Below are positions 32,726-51,309 of a stretch of DNA of 64,000 nt, piece by piece. The notes beneath the pieces were generated by a model that searched no databases, had not been told where the DNA came from, and worked only from the letters and a program-made list of their open reading frames with translations. Numbering within the stretch: position 1 is the stretch's first letter; each line of letters starts with the position of its first letter. The stretch comes from Nematostella vectensis (taxonomy: Eukaryota; Cnidaria; Anthozoa; Actiniaria; Edwardsiidae): contig NC_064036.1 of assembly GCF_932526225.1 (NCBI RefSeq), forward strand, positions 7,757,519-7,821,518, written 5' to 3'. The position numbers and the translations under genes are program-made.

Positions 32726-33999
32726 TTGACGGTGTTTAATTAAGAACGAGACGTCATTTTTAGAAGCATTATTTATCCCTTAGGGGGGGGGGGGGGGGGG
32801 GGGGCTGGGAGAGGCGCATAAAAAGTGGGTGCGCGTGGGACGGCACTCTCAAAACTTTAAAAGGTTTACCCTAACAGTAAATACACAGAATTTGGTTAAT
32901 TTTGGTGTTTATTTTTTCTGCTGGCGCCATGCAGTGTGCCCTACATCCCCACTGACCCCCTGATGGCTGACTGACTGGCTTCCTATATCCTGGTCCCTCG
33001 CGCGGAGGGGACAGAAGCGGTTTCTTTACACAACTTAGGACGGCATAAAAATACATCATGGCTGCTGCAACGCGTGCGTTGGCGAGTACATACGCTGGAG
33101 ATCAGCGAACCGTGTCTCTCCGCATAAGGAGAAGTTCATAAGCTTTTGTTTAAGATATACAGTAGGCCTTGTAGTCTTCCACGAAGCCGCTATGGTTTGT
33201 CGTGCTCTGAGATGTAATGCGTGACACACGCGTGACGCGTTATTGCGCACGACACTTCCCTTACGTGATGTCACAACATACTATAAATACAGAGGGCAGC
33301 TCACGACGTTGCGTGACATGTGCTACGAGGTCAGTGCCCGAGTGTGGTCACGCTAAGCTTACGTGACATACCTGTCACGCAGCATGAGGGTCATACAATC
33401 AAGGCGGAGTTCCACTTTGCGCAGACGTCACGCAAAGTCAGAAAATGCCGAAAAGTGAGTGTGAGACAGGATTCACCATAACAGACGCGCGGAAGACCGC
33501 CAAGTCCCAGGATTAAAATTCAGTATTCGTAATTGAGTTATATTTTTCATGGTGGAGGTGCACTGAGGTAAGAAACATGACCTCTCTTCCCCTCCCTCAA
33601 CACTGCCGGCTACTCATCTCCCTCCACTCGGGCTCCTCCTTCCTCCTCCTCCTCGTAACCTAGCAACGGAAATAACAGACAGCTGTCAATCAAGGGATCA
33701 ACCAAAGGTCGACCAAAGTAGACATCTTTACAGGTGCAAATATACTGTAATGCAGAGAGAGGGGGGGAGAGGCAGGATCTGGGGAGGCCCAGTGCTGAAA
33801 CTACAGTAAAGGTACCAGAATTAATGGAGGCTCGACCACCCAAAGCTTTTCTTTGTTGTCAGTGGAGCACACACTAAACAGAGGGTACTAGTGGACTCTG
33901 ATATGCAAGCTCAAAATTGCACTCTTTAGCGAGCAGATCGGGAAAGGGTCGATGATATGATGATATGCACAAGGATATGCAAAGGTCTTGAAAACGAAG

Positions 34000-40390
<6,391 letters not shown>

Positions 40391-41523
40391 TTCTCTCCTC
40401 CCTCTTCACAATCCACCAGCCATGATAACTGCGCACGCACCCTCCCCCCTTTATAATTCTTTGCGCCATACCATAATATAACACCTTATATGGTTCGTGT
40501 GATAGCGACAGATGTCACACAACTCGGTAACGCAAGTAAATGAGCGCAAAACATTGTAACAGCAAACTAAAAGACCCACGAAAAAGACGTTTTTTTTTTT
40601 GGTTCAATAGTATTCGCGTATATAGGTGATACACAGTCAAAACTAAAGTCACAGGGAAAGCAAAAAAACTATTTCATGCGCCTAAACAGCTGTTTGGTTT
40701 TGTACTTCGGCCACAAACACCGCCAAAAAATAACTCGTTAGCATTCAAGCAAATAGCGCATTATTTGAGGGCTTGGCCCTTTTTCTGGAAAGGCAGTGGT
40801 TTTACCAGAAAAAAATCATCAACTCAGATATAAGTATTTGATTAATAAATATTTATTTTAACATATTTATCAAAAACTAAGAGTACAATGAGCAAGTGCC
40901 CAAAAATAATTTCAGTTGAGAATTGTTTTTAAAACTCAACCTCTCCGACCAAGCTCGAATAATACTAACGAAATCTGACTGGGAGGAAATAAAATATCTG
41001 TTTTGAAGAAATAGTTTTTTAGATGATGCATAGATAGATGTGAATCGTTGAATCGTAGCTAGTAAAGTAAGGGAATTATCTCAGACATAATAAAAAACTT
41101 CAGCAATGTACAATTTCTGCCTACTCAGGCACGTTGCCAGGATTTTGTTGAGGAATGGGGGGGGGGGGGGAGGGGGCGTGGGGCGATGTGTAACTATGTG
41201 TTTTCAAAAAGTGCCCAAAAATAAACGCCAGAAATGAATGCGAATAGTAAGCCAAGGGAAAGAAAGCGGCCTGGCGACGAGCTCCATAGAGGACACGCGC
41301 GTCTAATTGGTTCATCCGCTAACGACACGCAAACACGATTTCTTCCCGAATACCAGGATCTTCAAATGAAATAAAAATCGGGTGAAAAGCACGAGTGTCA
41401 CTGAATAAACATGGACGTAACTCAACCTCCCAGCTTAGTCCATAAAAAGTCACTTGGAAAAGTGGAATTAAAAATAGTAAAAGCTACTAAATCAATGTCT
41501 CCGTTTACGCCGCTATAATACAT

Positions 41524-41651
41524 TTAGTCCTGGAAGTAAAACCAGTAGTCTCGAAGGAATCGGTGAATGTGCGTAGGAAACACCACATTTTGCGCCTTCT
41601 GGTCGGCAATTGCTGCCCACGCCTCCCACTCGAATAAAGGGTCCGAAACTA
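41524..41651 (-). CDS. Possible orphan terminal exon
   Basis: The minus-strand frame reads SDPLFEWEAWAAIADQKAQN, then VVFPTHIHRFLRDYWFYFQD and TAA at 41524-41526. It starts after an acceptor-like TATTGTAG (or GAAAG, 20 bases earlier). It looks protein-like, with many aromatic residues, but I do not recognise it. It lies 110 bases beyond the FAF2 stop on the same strand. Using the GAAAG acceptor it would join FAF2 exon 42350-42469 in phase and replace the last UBX exon. It may equally be chance. Confidence 0.3.
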
Positions 41652-41760
41652 CAATAACGTTGTTCTCGTGTCGCTTTCACCAGGAACACCTGCTATAATC
41701 TGATAATGTATGTTTGTGATTCTGTTTCCGCTCTCTTCACATGATCGGGAAATCGCCTCG

Positions 41761-44700
41761 TCAGTCGCTGTCGCTATCCTCCGCAGTGTTCTCCACAAAG
41801 AGAGCAGCGGAAGAACATATCCCCACACTCTCGAGGGTGGCGTCCTGACAGCTCTCTAGCGAGTATACTTTACGCGGAAAGTGCGAAGCTAGGCGGAACT
41901 CAGTCGGGGCATCTTCGTCACAAAAAACGAAGTCATACAGCGTCTATAATAAGACAAGACATGTTTTTAAAATATAGCACGCAAGCAAAAACAGTGGAAA
42001 AAAGTCAGGTAGTAGAGTGGGGATGGGGACAGGGTGTTGCTATTGACATAGGGGTAAGGACTATAAGGATTATAGCCTCAGGGAGCCTTATTTACAGCGC
42101 ACTAGCCCCCTTCCTCGACAGACAGCGAAACTTGGTGCTTTTACGCTGTCCAGTACCCTGGGTACTAGAGGCTCAAGCTTCACTCCGACAACACGAGCCG
42201 CGAAGCGGCGACAACGAGTAGGGCGCATAGTACACGAACGAAGCTCGAGACTCTGGTACCCAGGGTAGCTGTCCAGCAATTTTGGTGGAAAAAAAAAACT
42301 GACACGAATGAGATGTTTAGGTGGTGCAGAGGTTTCAGCTCGCTCCTACCTGAAGTTTGTGTGTCTTGAGAAAGTATCTTTGCAATTGTTTGCCACTTGC
42401 AAGTTTGATACGCACACACAAAGCCTCCGGGTTACTTGCATCTGGTTCATCCGGTAACTGGTCTTGCTTCTCAACCCTCAAGCGTGCTATAGACTGGTAG
42501 GAAATTCTCAAGGATTAGATTTTTCTACCCGTAGGTGGCCGTTTACAGTCAAAGCTGTTACGGCCGCAATGATTGGGATCGAAAGACCGACCAAACCAGG
42601 GAGTTTCTCCTACAATTTTCTGACCAAACCAAACAAAGAAATTGCAGTGTACCACTGTACAACCGTGTCGCGCCAAAAATCATTTGACTAGACCAGGCAG
42701 TTAAGAGGTTTCTTTTAGGCCTTTTTAATTAAATACTGTAACTCGAGCTTTTCTAAATGCTTGTTGTGATGCTCCGGTGTCAAAAACAGTTTCTTTAAAG
42801 GCCTTCTTAATTAATCATCTTAGATTGTTTTCGATGTCCTAGTTTTAGAAACAGGTTATTTGTGGATTTTTTAAATGCCTTATATATAAATATTAAATAC
42901 CTTAAATCACCTTTTAAGGTGATTTAAGGAAACTCCCTGGTTTGGTCGGTCTTTCGATCCCAATCACTGCGGCCGTAACAGCTTTGACTGTAAGGTAATA
43001 ATTAAAATTATTACCTTAATAATAAACAGATTATTTGTGGCCATCTTAATTACCTCGAGCTTTTCCAGGATAGCTTGTTTTTTGCGCCGCTCTGCCTCCT
43101 CTTCTTTTTGCTTCTTTTCTTGCTCTTCGCGTCTTCGTCTTTCCTGGAAAAGAGTGGTAAAGAATATTCAATAGGAGTAACTCATAGCTGTTATCACTTT
43201 CCATATTTACTGAGGGTTCAAGAAAGTGTTAAGAATGATATCCAGTTCCATCTAATTGTGGGCCATTAAAAATATTAGGCTTTAATTTACAAAAAAACGT
43301 TGCAGTGAGTGACAATTAAAAACGTTTACATCCATAGTTCCCTAGAATGGGAACAGTTTTCTCCAGTGATTTTTTTCCAGTGACATCCTTAGGTATAGAT
43401 GTCTGTAAATAATAAAAGGTTATATTGACCTTTTCCTGGTCAGCCTGCAATGACCTGCGATAGTCTTCATCTTGCTCATCTCGAAGCGTCTGGGCCAGAC
43501 TTCTCTCTTGTCTATGTAAACAAAAGGTAAAGTAAACAAAAGGAAAGTTTAAGTAAAAAAAGGAAAGTTTATGTAAACAAAAGTAAAGGTAAAGTACACA
43601 AAGGTGAGGTAAAGTAAACAAAGGTGAGGTAAAGTAAACAAAAGGTACCAGTGTGGTAAAGGTAAGGATATAGTAGCACCATGACAAATATCCCCACCTT
43701 TCTGATACAGATTAATGCAATGTGACTATTGGGACCAGACTGCTAAAAACCTAGATTTGAATTTCCACATGTAATGCTTCTGTACCGGTCAACTCTTGCA
43801 GCCACTAGAGCAGGCTCGTTGTCTTCTATAAATCTTGCCAGAAGTGCTACATACTGATCCACAGTCATCAGGCCTATAAACACATTTGTGATTAGCTACT
43901 CCTGTTAGACCTTTACTAGTAGAAAGGTTTCTTTTTTTGTTGTGAGAAAGAAAAATTATTGTGAAGTTGAGGTTATTGTTTGATCCGTTATGTACCCAGT
44001 TTATACTGAAGATGAAAAATGCTAATAGGAGGATTCACAGCCCATGAGTTCAAAGGAGCTTCTGTGGCTATTACTGCAGTTAAAGTCATAAACCCAACTG
44101 TACCTTCCATTCTTCCCACAACCATCATTCTGTTATCTCTCCTGCATATTAGTGCTAAGAATGGATATGTGGATTCCCTCAATGCATTAGATACTGCGAA
44201 GAGAAAAGCACAGAAATCAGGAACAGTAAATACAAGTGTGTATCGAATATTTATCAGAGTATGGAGATTTAAACTGCACTGACCTCTGCTCCCCTCAGGA
44301 GATTTTATACTAGCTGTCCAGAATAACATGTTCCCATTGACATATTCTTGAAATCCTGGGTTAGTCATTGTTGATCTAACAAAGGTAAAGTTATGTATAG
44401 TGTTACTACCACAGAATACTGTAAAAAACTTTGGCACTTTTATCCATAAAAGGGCTTGTAGCTTTAAACAACTTGTAGGTGCTACCGTAAGAGCTTTTTT
44501 TTAAAATTAGGAACTTTTATGCTTCCAGGTCTTTTTTCTTTGCCGCAAACACATTTCCTTGGTGGCAACCGTTGGGGGATCTGAAACAACTGCTGTGCTG
44601 GGTCTTCAAGATAGAATAAAACACTAACAAAATGCAATAAGCTTGTTTGTTATAAATAATTTGCAAGTTCTGTTTACCTGCAAAACTCAGGAGTGTCTTG

Positions 44701-47700
44701 GTGGTCATCAGAATGCAAATAAACTAGAACAAAACGCAGCTCCTGTTTTGCGTCATTCAGTACCTTGGTGGAACACACGCAAAGTAAACACCATCAGCAC
44801 ATGAATACAGTAGTAGAGACCAGGGTGTAAATCTTACTTTGACAAGGGTAAATCTACTTCTCTCTGCCACCAAATAAATTATTCCTTGTGGAATAACACA
44901 CATAATTTTATACTTTTTTCAAGAATACAGTATTTTATAATATTTGTGTTTATAATGTTAAAAAGTTTACCACTGCCTGATATAAAACATGAAATTGTAC
45001 TGAAAATGTTGACAATGTACAGTACTTTTAGGACATCATCGATACACAACAAGTCCAACTTTTGTTATGAAAGCTTGAAGGGGCGTCAAATATAAATTTC
45101 AACAAGAAGAAAAAAGGGTTTGTCTAGGTAGCCCCTAAATACGGTATTCCTAAATTGACCTTATACTCTGTGGCATGTCTTCAAGAAAGACATGATGTAC
45201 CCACCTGACTATAGCTACCTTGGTAGAAAGTTGGATGTACAGTACCATACTTTGCTTCAAACTCTTCTTTAAATCGCAGTACATCTTCTAATGGTGTTGT
45301 TTTTGCTACATGTACATAAAGTATATGTACATAAGGAAGCAGTTAGAATCAACATCAAAGAGCACTTCTTTTACATCATCAGTACAACCATACACACTTA
45401 CGCATACACACAAAGACTAACTGTCCATACTTACGTTGGAAAAGTGTGGGCCAGATGAGACCAACTGTGGACAACAAAGGGTTGTTTTAATAGACATGAC
45501 GGAAAAACCTGGAAAATTTGCAATTCAAGATAGAGAAAGAAGACACAATTTCTTACAATGGCCATCGGTTCCTTGTATTCCGGACTGATTTTTGAAACAC
45601 AAATAATGTGAGGCAGAAATGCACATACCCAGATTTTTGCTTTTTAAGATATTTTTTCCTTGATCATCCTTGCGCTATGTATGAGCTCAGGGGCGAAAAG
45701 CTCAAATTTCAATGACACTTTACAAAAAGTCGCAACAATTAAAAAAAGTCGCATTTGATATTTTTTTTGCTATTACTCACTAAGTACTTAGAGAAATTTT
45801 CCGCCTTATTAGGTGTGAAATGAGCTTATTTGAAGCGTTAAGTCATGTTTTTCCGTCATGTCATTTTAAGGATACTGTAGACCCAAGCGGTAATTACCCC
45901 GATCGTCCCGGGGAAATCGCTCGCACTCGCGTCGGATTAAAGCAAATGCCAACAAACTATATATCAATTTAAAGCTTAATTATTGTACTTTCCTCCTAAA
46001 ATAATCATTTTTTATACACGCTTAGTTTTGATTGTTTTTGCCTGGTCCGAAGTGCGAAATCGACCACTTTTAAACATGCGAATTATTTATACACACCAAA
46101 AGCACGTAACCTCCAGGGATCTGCTTTATATCTTTTGTCATGTACTGAACTGACAAACCGTGTCTACATTTGACGTCACACAGCCTCGTTGATTAATAAT
46201 CAAGGGTCAAATTTAGGCATGGAATAATTTGGCTTCTTTGGCTACAACGCGCTAATTGATTCCGTAGCAAAAAAAAAGCTATTGCTTATCCGCGGCACAG
46301 TGTGACAGAACAATATCTATACTAGACGCTTGCCAAGTTGCGCAGGAATCGGGGGTTAGAAGTGTACCTTTAATTCACATATTTAGAGTAAGATGGGGTG
46401 AAATTTGATTGAGAGATATCGGGGATTGAAGTAGTGTAAACATTAGAGGCAGCGTGACAGTAATGACAGACGAAGAGCAAATAGAGCCGCGTATGGCAAC
46501 CAATCACATTGCATGCTTTACACGCAGTGGGAAAACTCTTAGGCGCTCAAATGTCATAGCGTTAGTTGTGCAAGTGAAGGAAGATGCCTAGACCGAAGCG
46601 AGCTTGCACGGAAGAAAATAAGAGCGCGAAAAACTTGAAAAGACCATGAATGGAGACAGCTCTATGTTTTGGGCTTTCTTCCTCGCTTAGCCTTCTTCGA
46701 AGGAAGCCAAAGATCCTTACTTAATCTTGGCGTAGTTTACAACTATGCAAAATTTATAGTAAATTTATAAAGTTGATATAAATACGGATAAATTTAGGAT
46801 AAAACGTCGATAATGATACTGACGCCCTTGTATGCTAATTAGAGAGAAAAGTCGTAAAACTAAGTTCCCCAGATGTTGATGGCGGGACTTTGAGCTAAGT
46901 AAACAGGATTATTGGATTATTGACGCCTTCAAGAATAACGCTACACTCGTTTGAATTCGGTTTTTCTTGAATATCTGGCGGAGTATTTAAGATTTTGGTG
47001 GTATTTTTGCTAACATCTAGAGTGTGCCTATTGTCATCGAATGGCATAATAAAAAAAATTCACCCGAAATGAAGCCATTTGGGTCTACGGTATCATTAAT
47101 ACAGTATTTCCAACTGCAGTCTTTTTATTGCATACATACTGTATGACTATCACATATGGTGCACATCAACTTATGTTGTTGGGCATTATCATGTTTCTTA
47201 GTTATGTTCTTAGGTGCATACAATACGTGATCATGGGGACATAATAGAATTGAGTGTATGCACTGCAAAAAGATAAGTACTGAAGAGAAGCCACCATTTC
47301 ATACAATGACCATCAGTTCCTTGCAATTCAGCCTTAAAAACTAAATACCAAAAGGCTAAATGCCTGTAATTTGTGGATACTACTGTAATAACACTAAAGC
47401 TAAACTTATTATTGTAACAGTTGAGATAATACAGATTCTTTTCTGGTGTGACATTACGCAGCTATGACATCATCAAAATCAAGGTTTTCATAAATGATGA
47501 TATGTCTAAATTTATTCCACTTCACAAAAGTTTGGTTGATTTTTAGCATTTTAAACTTTCCCTAGCAACAGGTTTCAGAGATCCCAACAGCCTTGATTCA
47601 AGTAAGTCAGAAGTGTCACTTACCTACAAATCTAAAAATATCAGAAAATATGCTTGTGGTGAAGGTTACAGGCAACAGAAACAGACCACAAATCCATTGA

Positions 47701-49534
47701 AATATTCCCTGCAAAGGATACAAGGAATTTAAATTTAAGTAATGATTCACATAAGAAGGGAAGCAAATACAATACAGGACTGTGGTAACAAACCAATTCT
47801 CACATAGATTTGAATTATATTTGATTTACTTATAGCATTTGTGAAATGCTTACATTCAAACGTGGTGTTAAAATAAAGCTCTGTAAAGGCAAATTTCTTT
47901 TAAACCTCTTTTGCACCAAAACATCTCAACAAATATTTTTCAGCCAATAGAGGTGAGTGAGAATAAAAACATTCTTAATCACAAAAATGAAAGCATTCCT
48001 CAAATACATTTTACTTTTAATTTACTTGAAATTCAATCTTCAAATCAAGTGATCATATCTTCCCTGATTTTCTATAGAATTTCAAGCCGTTAACCAATAG
48101 AAAACCAAGATTAAAAAATAGAAATTCTGCACATTACATCCAATGCCAAATAGTGCTTTTCTTCCCTTCTTACATGAATCTACTATTTATGCTTGCCAGG
48201 ATGAAAGAGGACAAAATATTTCCTTGTAATACACAGTCTTAAAATAACAAACTTGTTTTGGTCAGAGAAGTTAAGAAAAACATTATTATTGTATTGCCAT
48301 TGTAATGCTCAGTTTCAGCTATATTGCTTTAGTTTGCAGCAACATAGATAGCAGTTACCATGATATTGATTGGGGGGGAGGGTACTTGGTACAGAGAAAA
48401 TTTTTGGGGGAAGGGGTGGAGGGACATATCATTCTCTGTTCACTAAAATATGGGTTTATCATATCGCTTTGTTTTGTCAGCCAGCAAATTTCATTTTTGG
48501 CCTGTGTACTATTGAGACTATTCTGCCATTGATGAGCATGCTCTGTACACCATATTGGTTAACTCAACTATTTGGGATGATTTTCCTAAATGTGACAGCA
48601 TCTTTGTCATTATCATTCACTTCAAACACACTCACAGTATTTTCTTGATGTGCAACAACAGCTTGTTCATGATTGTTAGCTACCAAAGATGGCAAGTCTT
48701 CTTCATCTGTGGGTCTTAGATTCTCAGTCTTTCTTTCCGACTCAGATGAGCTAGAGTTCTGTCGATATATAGGTAAGCCTCCCTCTGCTTCATTGAATGT
48801 GTCTTGGACAGCAGTCTGAAATGAAAAGAATAATTAAACGATTTTGAAAGATGCACATATATAGAGAAATAATGATTAAATATCAGACACCCCCCGTATA
48901 TAACTAATCCTTTACCAGAAGCTTGTCTTTAGCTGTTATAAAATTATGTTTTCCTAAAGTTTGGTATTATTTATACCACAACTTACCCTCCCTCTATTAG
49001 AGCATTTTAATCTACAGTATACATACAGTAACTGCCGTAGAAAGCCATTGCTTAATGATAGAAGAAGAAGAGCTCTAGTCTAGCTCTTTCCTTTTCATAA
49101 AATACACCCCCCAAAAAGGCTAGACCATCACGAACAGCATCAATAAGTCAACACAAAACACAAAGAAAAGAAGCCAAATTTCCAGTGATGCGGTTTTGTT
49201 TCTGTGTATCGAGCCATCGTAAACATAATTAATGAATCATCTAGACTTATCTACCTTCCTTTTATATTGCCGCCGTGGTACTCACTACTCAGTGACCGGT
49301 TTATGTATTTTTTTTTCACCTCGATATTCCATTCGTGTCTCTCAAGTACAGCTCGACATTTTTCCACGTCATCAATACCGGTTATATCCTACAAGAGAGA
49401 TCGTGAATCCTTGTAAAATATATAAATATGGTTGCAGCTAATTCAATTAAGACGGTATTGAGATAAATGTATACCTGAAATTGAACCAAAACCTCCATTT
49501 GGTGGTCTCCTACTTCCTCTTCCACGGCCGCCAT
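41761..49534 (-). CDS. FAF2: FAF2 (UBXD8/ETEA) ER-associated degradation adaptor
   Basis: Fourteen minus-strand exons in transcript order: 49475-49534, 49320-49388, 48636-48815, 47624-47708, 45435-45464, 45205-45305, 44678-44763, 44284-44375, 44104-44193, 43786-43873, 43430-43511, 43054-43143, 42350-42469, 41761-41943. They give 451 residues, close to human FAF2 (445). Order: UBA-type N-terminus (MAAVEEEVGDHQMEVLVQFQ, DITGIDDVEKC); acidic Ser-rich linker; hydrophobic membrane hairpin (GIFQWICGLFLLPVTF, VGLIWPTLF); UAS thioredoxin-like domain (FEAKYGTVHPTFYQGSYSQ, LRFVLVYLHSDDHQD, NMLFWTASI, RMMVVGRMEG); coiled coil (QTLRDEQDEDYRRSLQADQ, then a Glu/Lys/Arg run); and UBX domain (VRIKLASGKQLQRYFL, HFPRKVY, SSAALFVEN). 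FAF2 sits in ER and lipid-droplet membranes and recruits p97/VCP to ubiquitinated clients. The acceptor at 42469 (GTTGAG) is weak but keeps frame and alignment. Confidence 0.93.
42154..42267. mobile_element. 114-bp MITE with 9-bp target duplication (Mutator-like)
   Basis: The left end TACCCTGGGTACTAGAGGCT pairs with the complement of the right end (CTCTGGTACCCAGGGTA). GCTGTCCAG flanks both sides (42145-42153 and 42268-42276). A 9-base duplication is typical of Mutator-like elements. A small hairpin (GCCGCGAAGCGGC) sits inside. It is in the last FAF2 intron. Confidence 0.85.
42540..42991. mobile_element. Inverted-repeat element in a FAF2 intron
   Basis: The 68-base arms are inverted: TTACAGTCAAAGCTGTTACG at 42542 pairs with CGTAACAGCTTTGACTGTAA ending 42994. 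The arms contain GATCGAAAGACCGACCAAAC and its complement. A perfect 30-base palindrome (CCTTAAATCACCTT and complement) lies at 42900-42929. I see no clear target duplication. It is a foldback-type element. Confidence 0.7.
43512..43650. repeat. Repeats of the acceptor tract before FAF2 exon 43430-43511
   Basis: Plus-strand GTAAAGTAAACAAAAGG units (minus: CCTTTTGTTTACTTTAC) occur about seven times. The one nearest the exon forms its pyrimidine tract and TTTACATAG acceptor, so the repeat is built from the splice signal. Confidence 0.65.
45492..45862. mobile_element. MITE with GACATGACGG inverted ends, copy 2
   Basis: Same family as 610-947, about 90% alike by eye, with an extra 30-40 bases near the right end. 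It is flanked by TTTTAA on both sides. It lies in FAF2 beside the 30-base exon. Confidence 0.8.
45871..47094. mobile_element. 1.2-kb element with GATACYGTAGACCCAA ends
   Basis: The left end GATACTGTAGACCCAAGCGG pairs with the complement of the right end (GCCATTTGGGTCTACGGTATC). It has no coding frame. It starts eight bases after the previous MITE ends, in the same FAF2 intron. Confidence 0.6.
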
Positions 49535-50358
49535 CTTGAAAATACCCGATACGCTTTACGGGTCTGGCGAAATGGAAGACCCAGCGTTCTTTGCGGTCTA
49601 TGTCTGGTTATCCAAAACGACAACACTAACAATTTTTAGTTGACAACTGTATTTGTTGGTATGTACACTAGCAATTTTTTATGTGTGACAATTTTAAATT
49701 GCCGTGGAAAAGAAAACCTGCTAGCTTTTGAGCAACTAATACTAGCAAATAAAAATTGTCAACATTTAGTGTAGATGGGGCTTTAGCCTGTGTAGCAAGC
49801 CCGAAGGTTGGGAAAGAAGTAGGGAAAGAAGAGACGGAGACTTGGGGCGCGCACATTTGCTCCATCCTTCTCTCCACCAGGCGCAAGGGGTTTATCCCTC
49901 ACTTTCTCTCAGCCCTTTGCCCTTGCTGACAGATTTACACATTGAACGCATCGCAAGCGCAAAGAAAATTATCCGACTGATTCTCCCGCGTGCAGCCACA
50001 GTAAAAAACAAATTTGGAAAATTGCAGTTTAGTGCAGGGGCACGCGTAGTAGTTGTATCGTGCATAGTATACTGTATTTATGCTGCGCTGCCTCTCAGCC
50101 AATCTTTGCTTCGCGACTCAGAGCTTTTACGCTGATTGGTAATTTTTAATTTGATTGAAAAGTCCGACAAGCAGGCATGGCAATTATCAAAAGGACCTTT
50201 CTTTTATTCGCCATTGAATAAACAGCCGCGGTGCAAGCCATCTTCATTATCGTCAGCAAATAAAGATGCAGCAAGGAAATTTTAATGAAAATTAGATGCA
50301 GCACAGGAACAGTGCCATTCGCTGTGTAAATATATTGGCTTTTTTCTGAAGTGGATAT
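49535..50358. promoter_or_regulatory. Shared upstream region of FAF2 and the second GPCR
   Basis: These 824 bases separate the divergent starts of FAF2 (minus) and the GPCR (plus), so promoters for both probably lie here. I see no definite TATA box. Short frames in it have no recognisable domain. Confidence 0.4.
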
Positions 50359-51309
50359 GTGAAATTGATTAAAGAAATTATGGCAGCATCAGAGTTGTGC
50401 GTTGGCAAGCTTCCTTATGATATGTCAATCTATGACCGAAGTCTTTTTCTGATACTTACAGTTTGCCATGTTGTATCGGCCCCAATCGCTACACTACTAA
50501 ATGGTTTGGTTCTTTACGCAATATTCAAGACGGAGTCACTTCGCACCAAACCATCCATGCTGCTTCTAGCCAACATCTCTTTGACGGATTTTATTATGGG
50601 CTTTATTGTACAACCTATATACATTGTTTTTTTGCTATCAGTTATTCTGCAGAGATATGACTTGTTCTGTATGCCGTGGATGGTGGCCAAATCCTTGACC
50701 TACACTCTCTCGGGGATATCCGGTGTAACAGTTGCAACCATAAGCCTGGATCGTTGTCTAGCCATCAAGATGAAAAACTCGTACAAAACCTTTGTCACCT
50801 TAAAAAGAGTTTCATCCGCAATAATAGCGTATTGGGTAACATTTTTGGTCCTTGGCGTTGGCCTTTCTTTTACAAGTTACAGCACAATTTTCGGGTTTAT
50901 CGGTGTTACTGCTGTATTATTATTTGTCTTTGGGCTAGTGATGTACATCATTGTACAACATTCATTGTGGAAGCTTTCTCGACCGCGAGTAAACCCTTAT
51001 GAGAATAGCACTAAAATCTCTCGAGAATGCCCACATTTCAACACAATGGCATACAAAAAGTCGTACCAAAATATTGTTGTAATTTGTGTAGTTTTATTTC
51101 TCATGTATACGCCCTTCGTTTGTTTTAGCGCCTATCAGATGGTGGTTGTCAAACCATTGCTGTATGGAAAAGCCATGAAGGGGCTGTATCTTTGCGAGTT
51201 TGTTATGATGGCTCTCTCTGCAATTAATCCCATTGTGTATTTTTGGCGAATTCAGGAAATAAGAAGCAGAGTTAGATCTATTTGTATTTGTTGTAGTCTT
51301 GGTGAGTAG
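50359..51309 (+). CDS. Class A G-protein-coupled receptor, orphan, short second loop
   Basis: Intronless, 316 residues if the first Met is used; the second Met (MAASELCVGK) 8 codons later is an alternative. TM1 has LLNGLVLYAIF. TM2 has LLANISLTDF with the conserved Asp. TM3 ends SLDRCLAIK, a DRY variant. TM4 has YWVTFLVLGVG. ECL2 is very short and lacks the usual Cys (TSYSTIFGF). TM6 has FLMYTPFVCF with the conserved Pro, and TM7 ends SAINPIVYFWR with the NPxxY motif. A short Cys-less ECL2 occurs in melanocortin, adenosine-like and lipid receptors; the ligand is unknown. The tail carries a cluster of Cys (CICC) suited to palmitoylation. No retinal-binding Lys is seen in TM7. Confidence 0.92.
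   Translation: MKLIKEIMAASELCVGKLPYDMSIYDRSLFLILTVCHVVSAPIATLLNGLVLYAIFKTESLRTKPSMLLLANISLTDFIMGFIVQPIYIVFLLSVILQRYDLFCMPWMVAKSLTYTLSGISGVTVATISLDRCLAIKMKNSYKTFVTLKRVSSAIIAYWVTFLVLGVGLSFTSYSTIFGFIGVTAVLLFVFGLVMYIIVQHSLWKLSRPRVNPYENSTKISRECPHFNTMAYKKSYQNIVVICVVLFLMYTPFVCFSAYQMVVVKPLLYGKAMKGLYLCEFVMMALSAINPIVYFWRIQEIRSRVRSICICCSLGE

Larger units (their letters stand above)
31653..33999. other. Intergenic stretch with LINE remnant and repeats
   Basis: It contains the retrotransposon fragment at 32215-32569, the 77-base duplication at 32572-32725 and a G run at 32785-32803. Nothing else coding is supported. Confidence 0.5.

Noticed and set aside
33056-33274. Possible small gene with MTSRKGSVV start
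   Set aside because: 72 residues, no domain, no splice or conservation evidence.
42900-42929. Transcription terminator hairpin
   Set aside because: The palindrome lies inside a foldback element in a eukaryotic intron.
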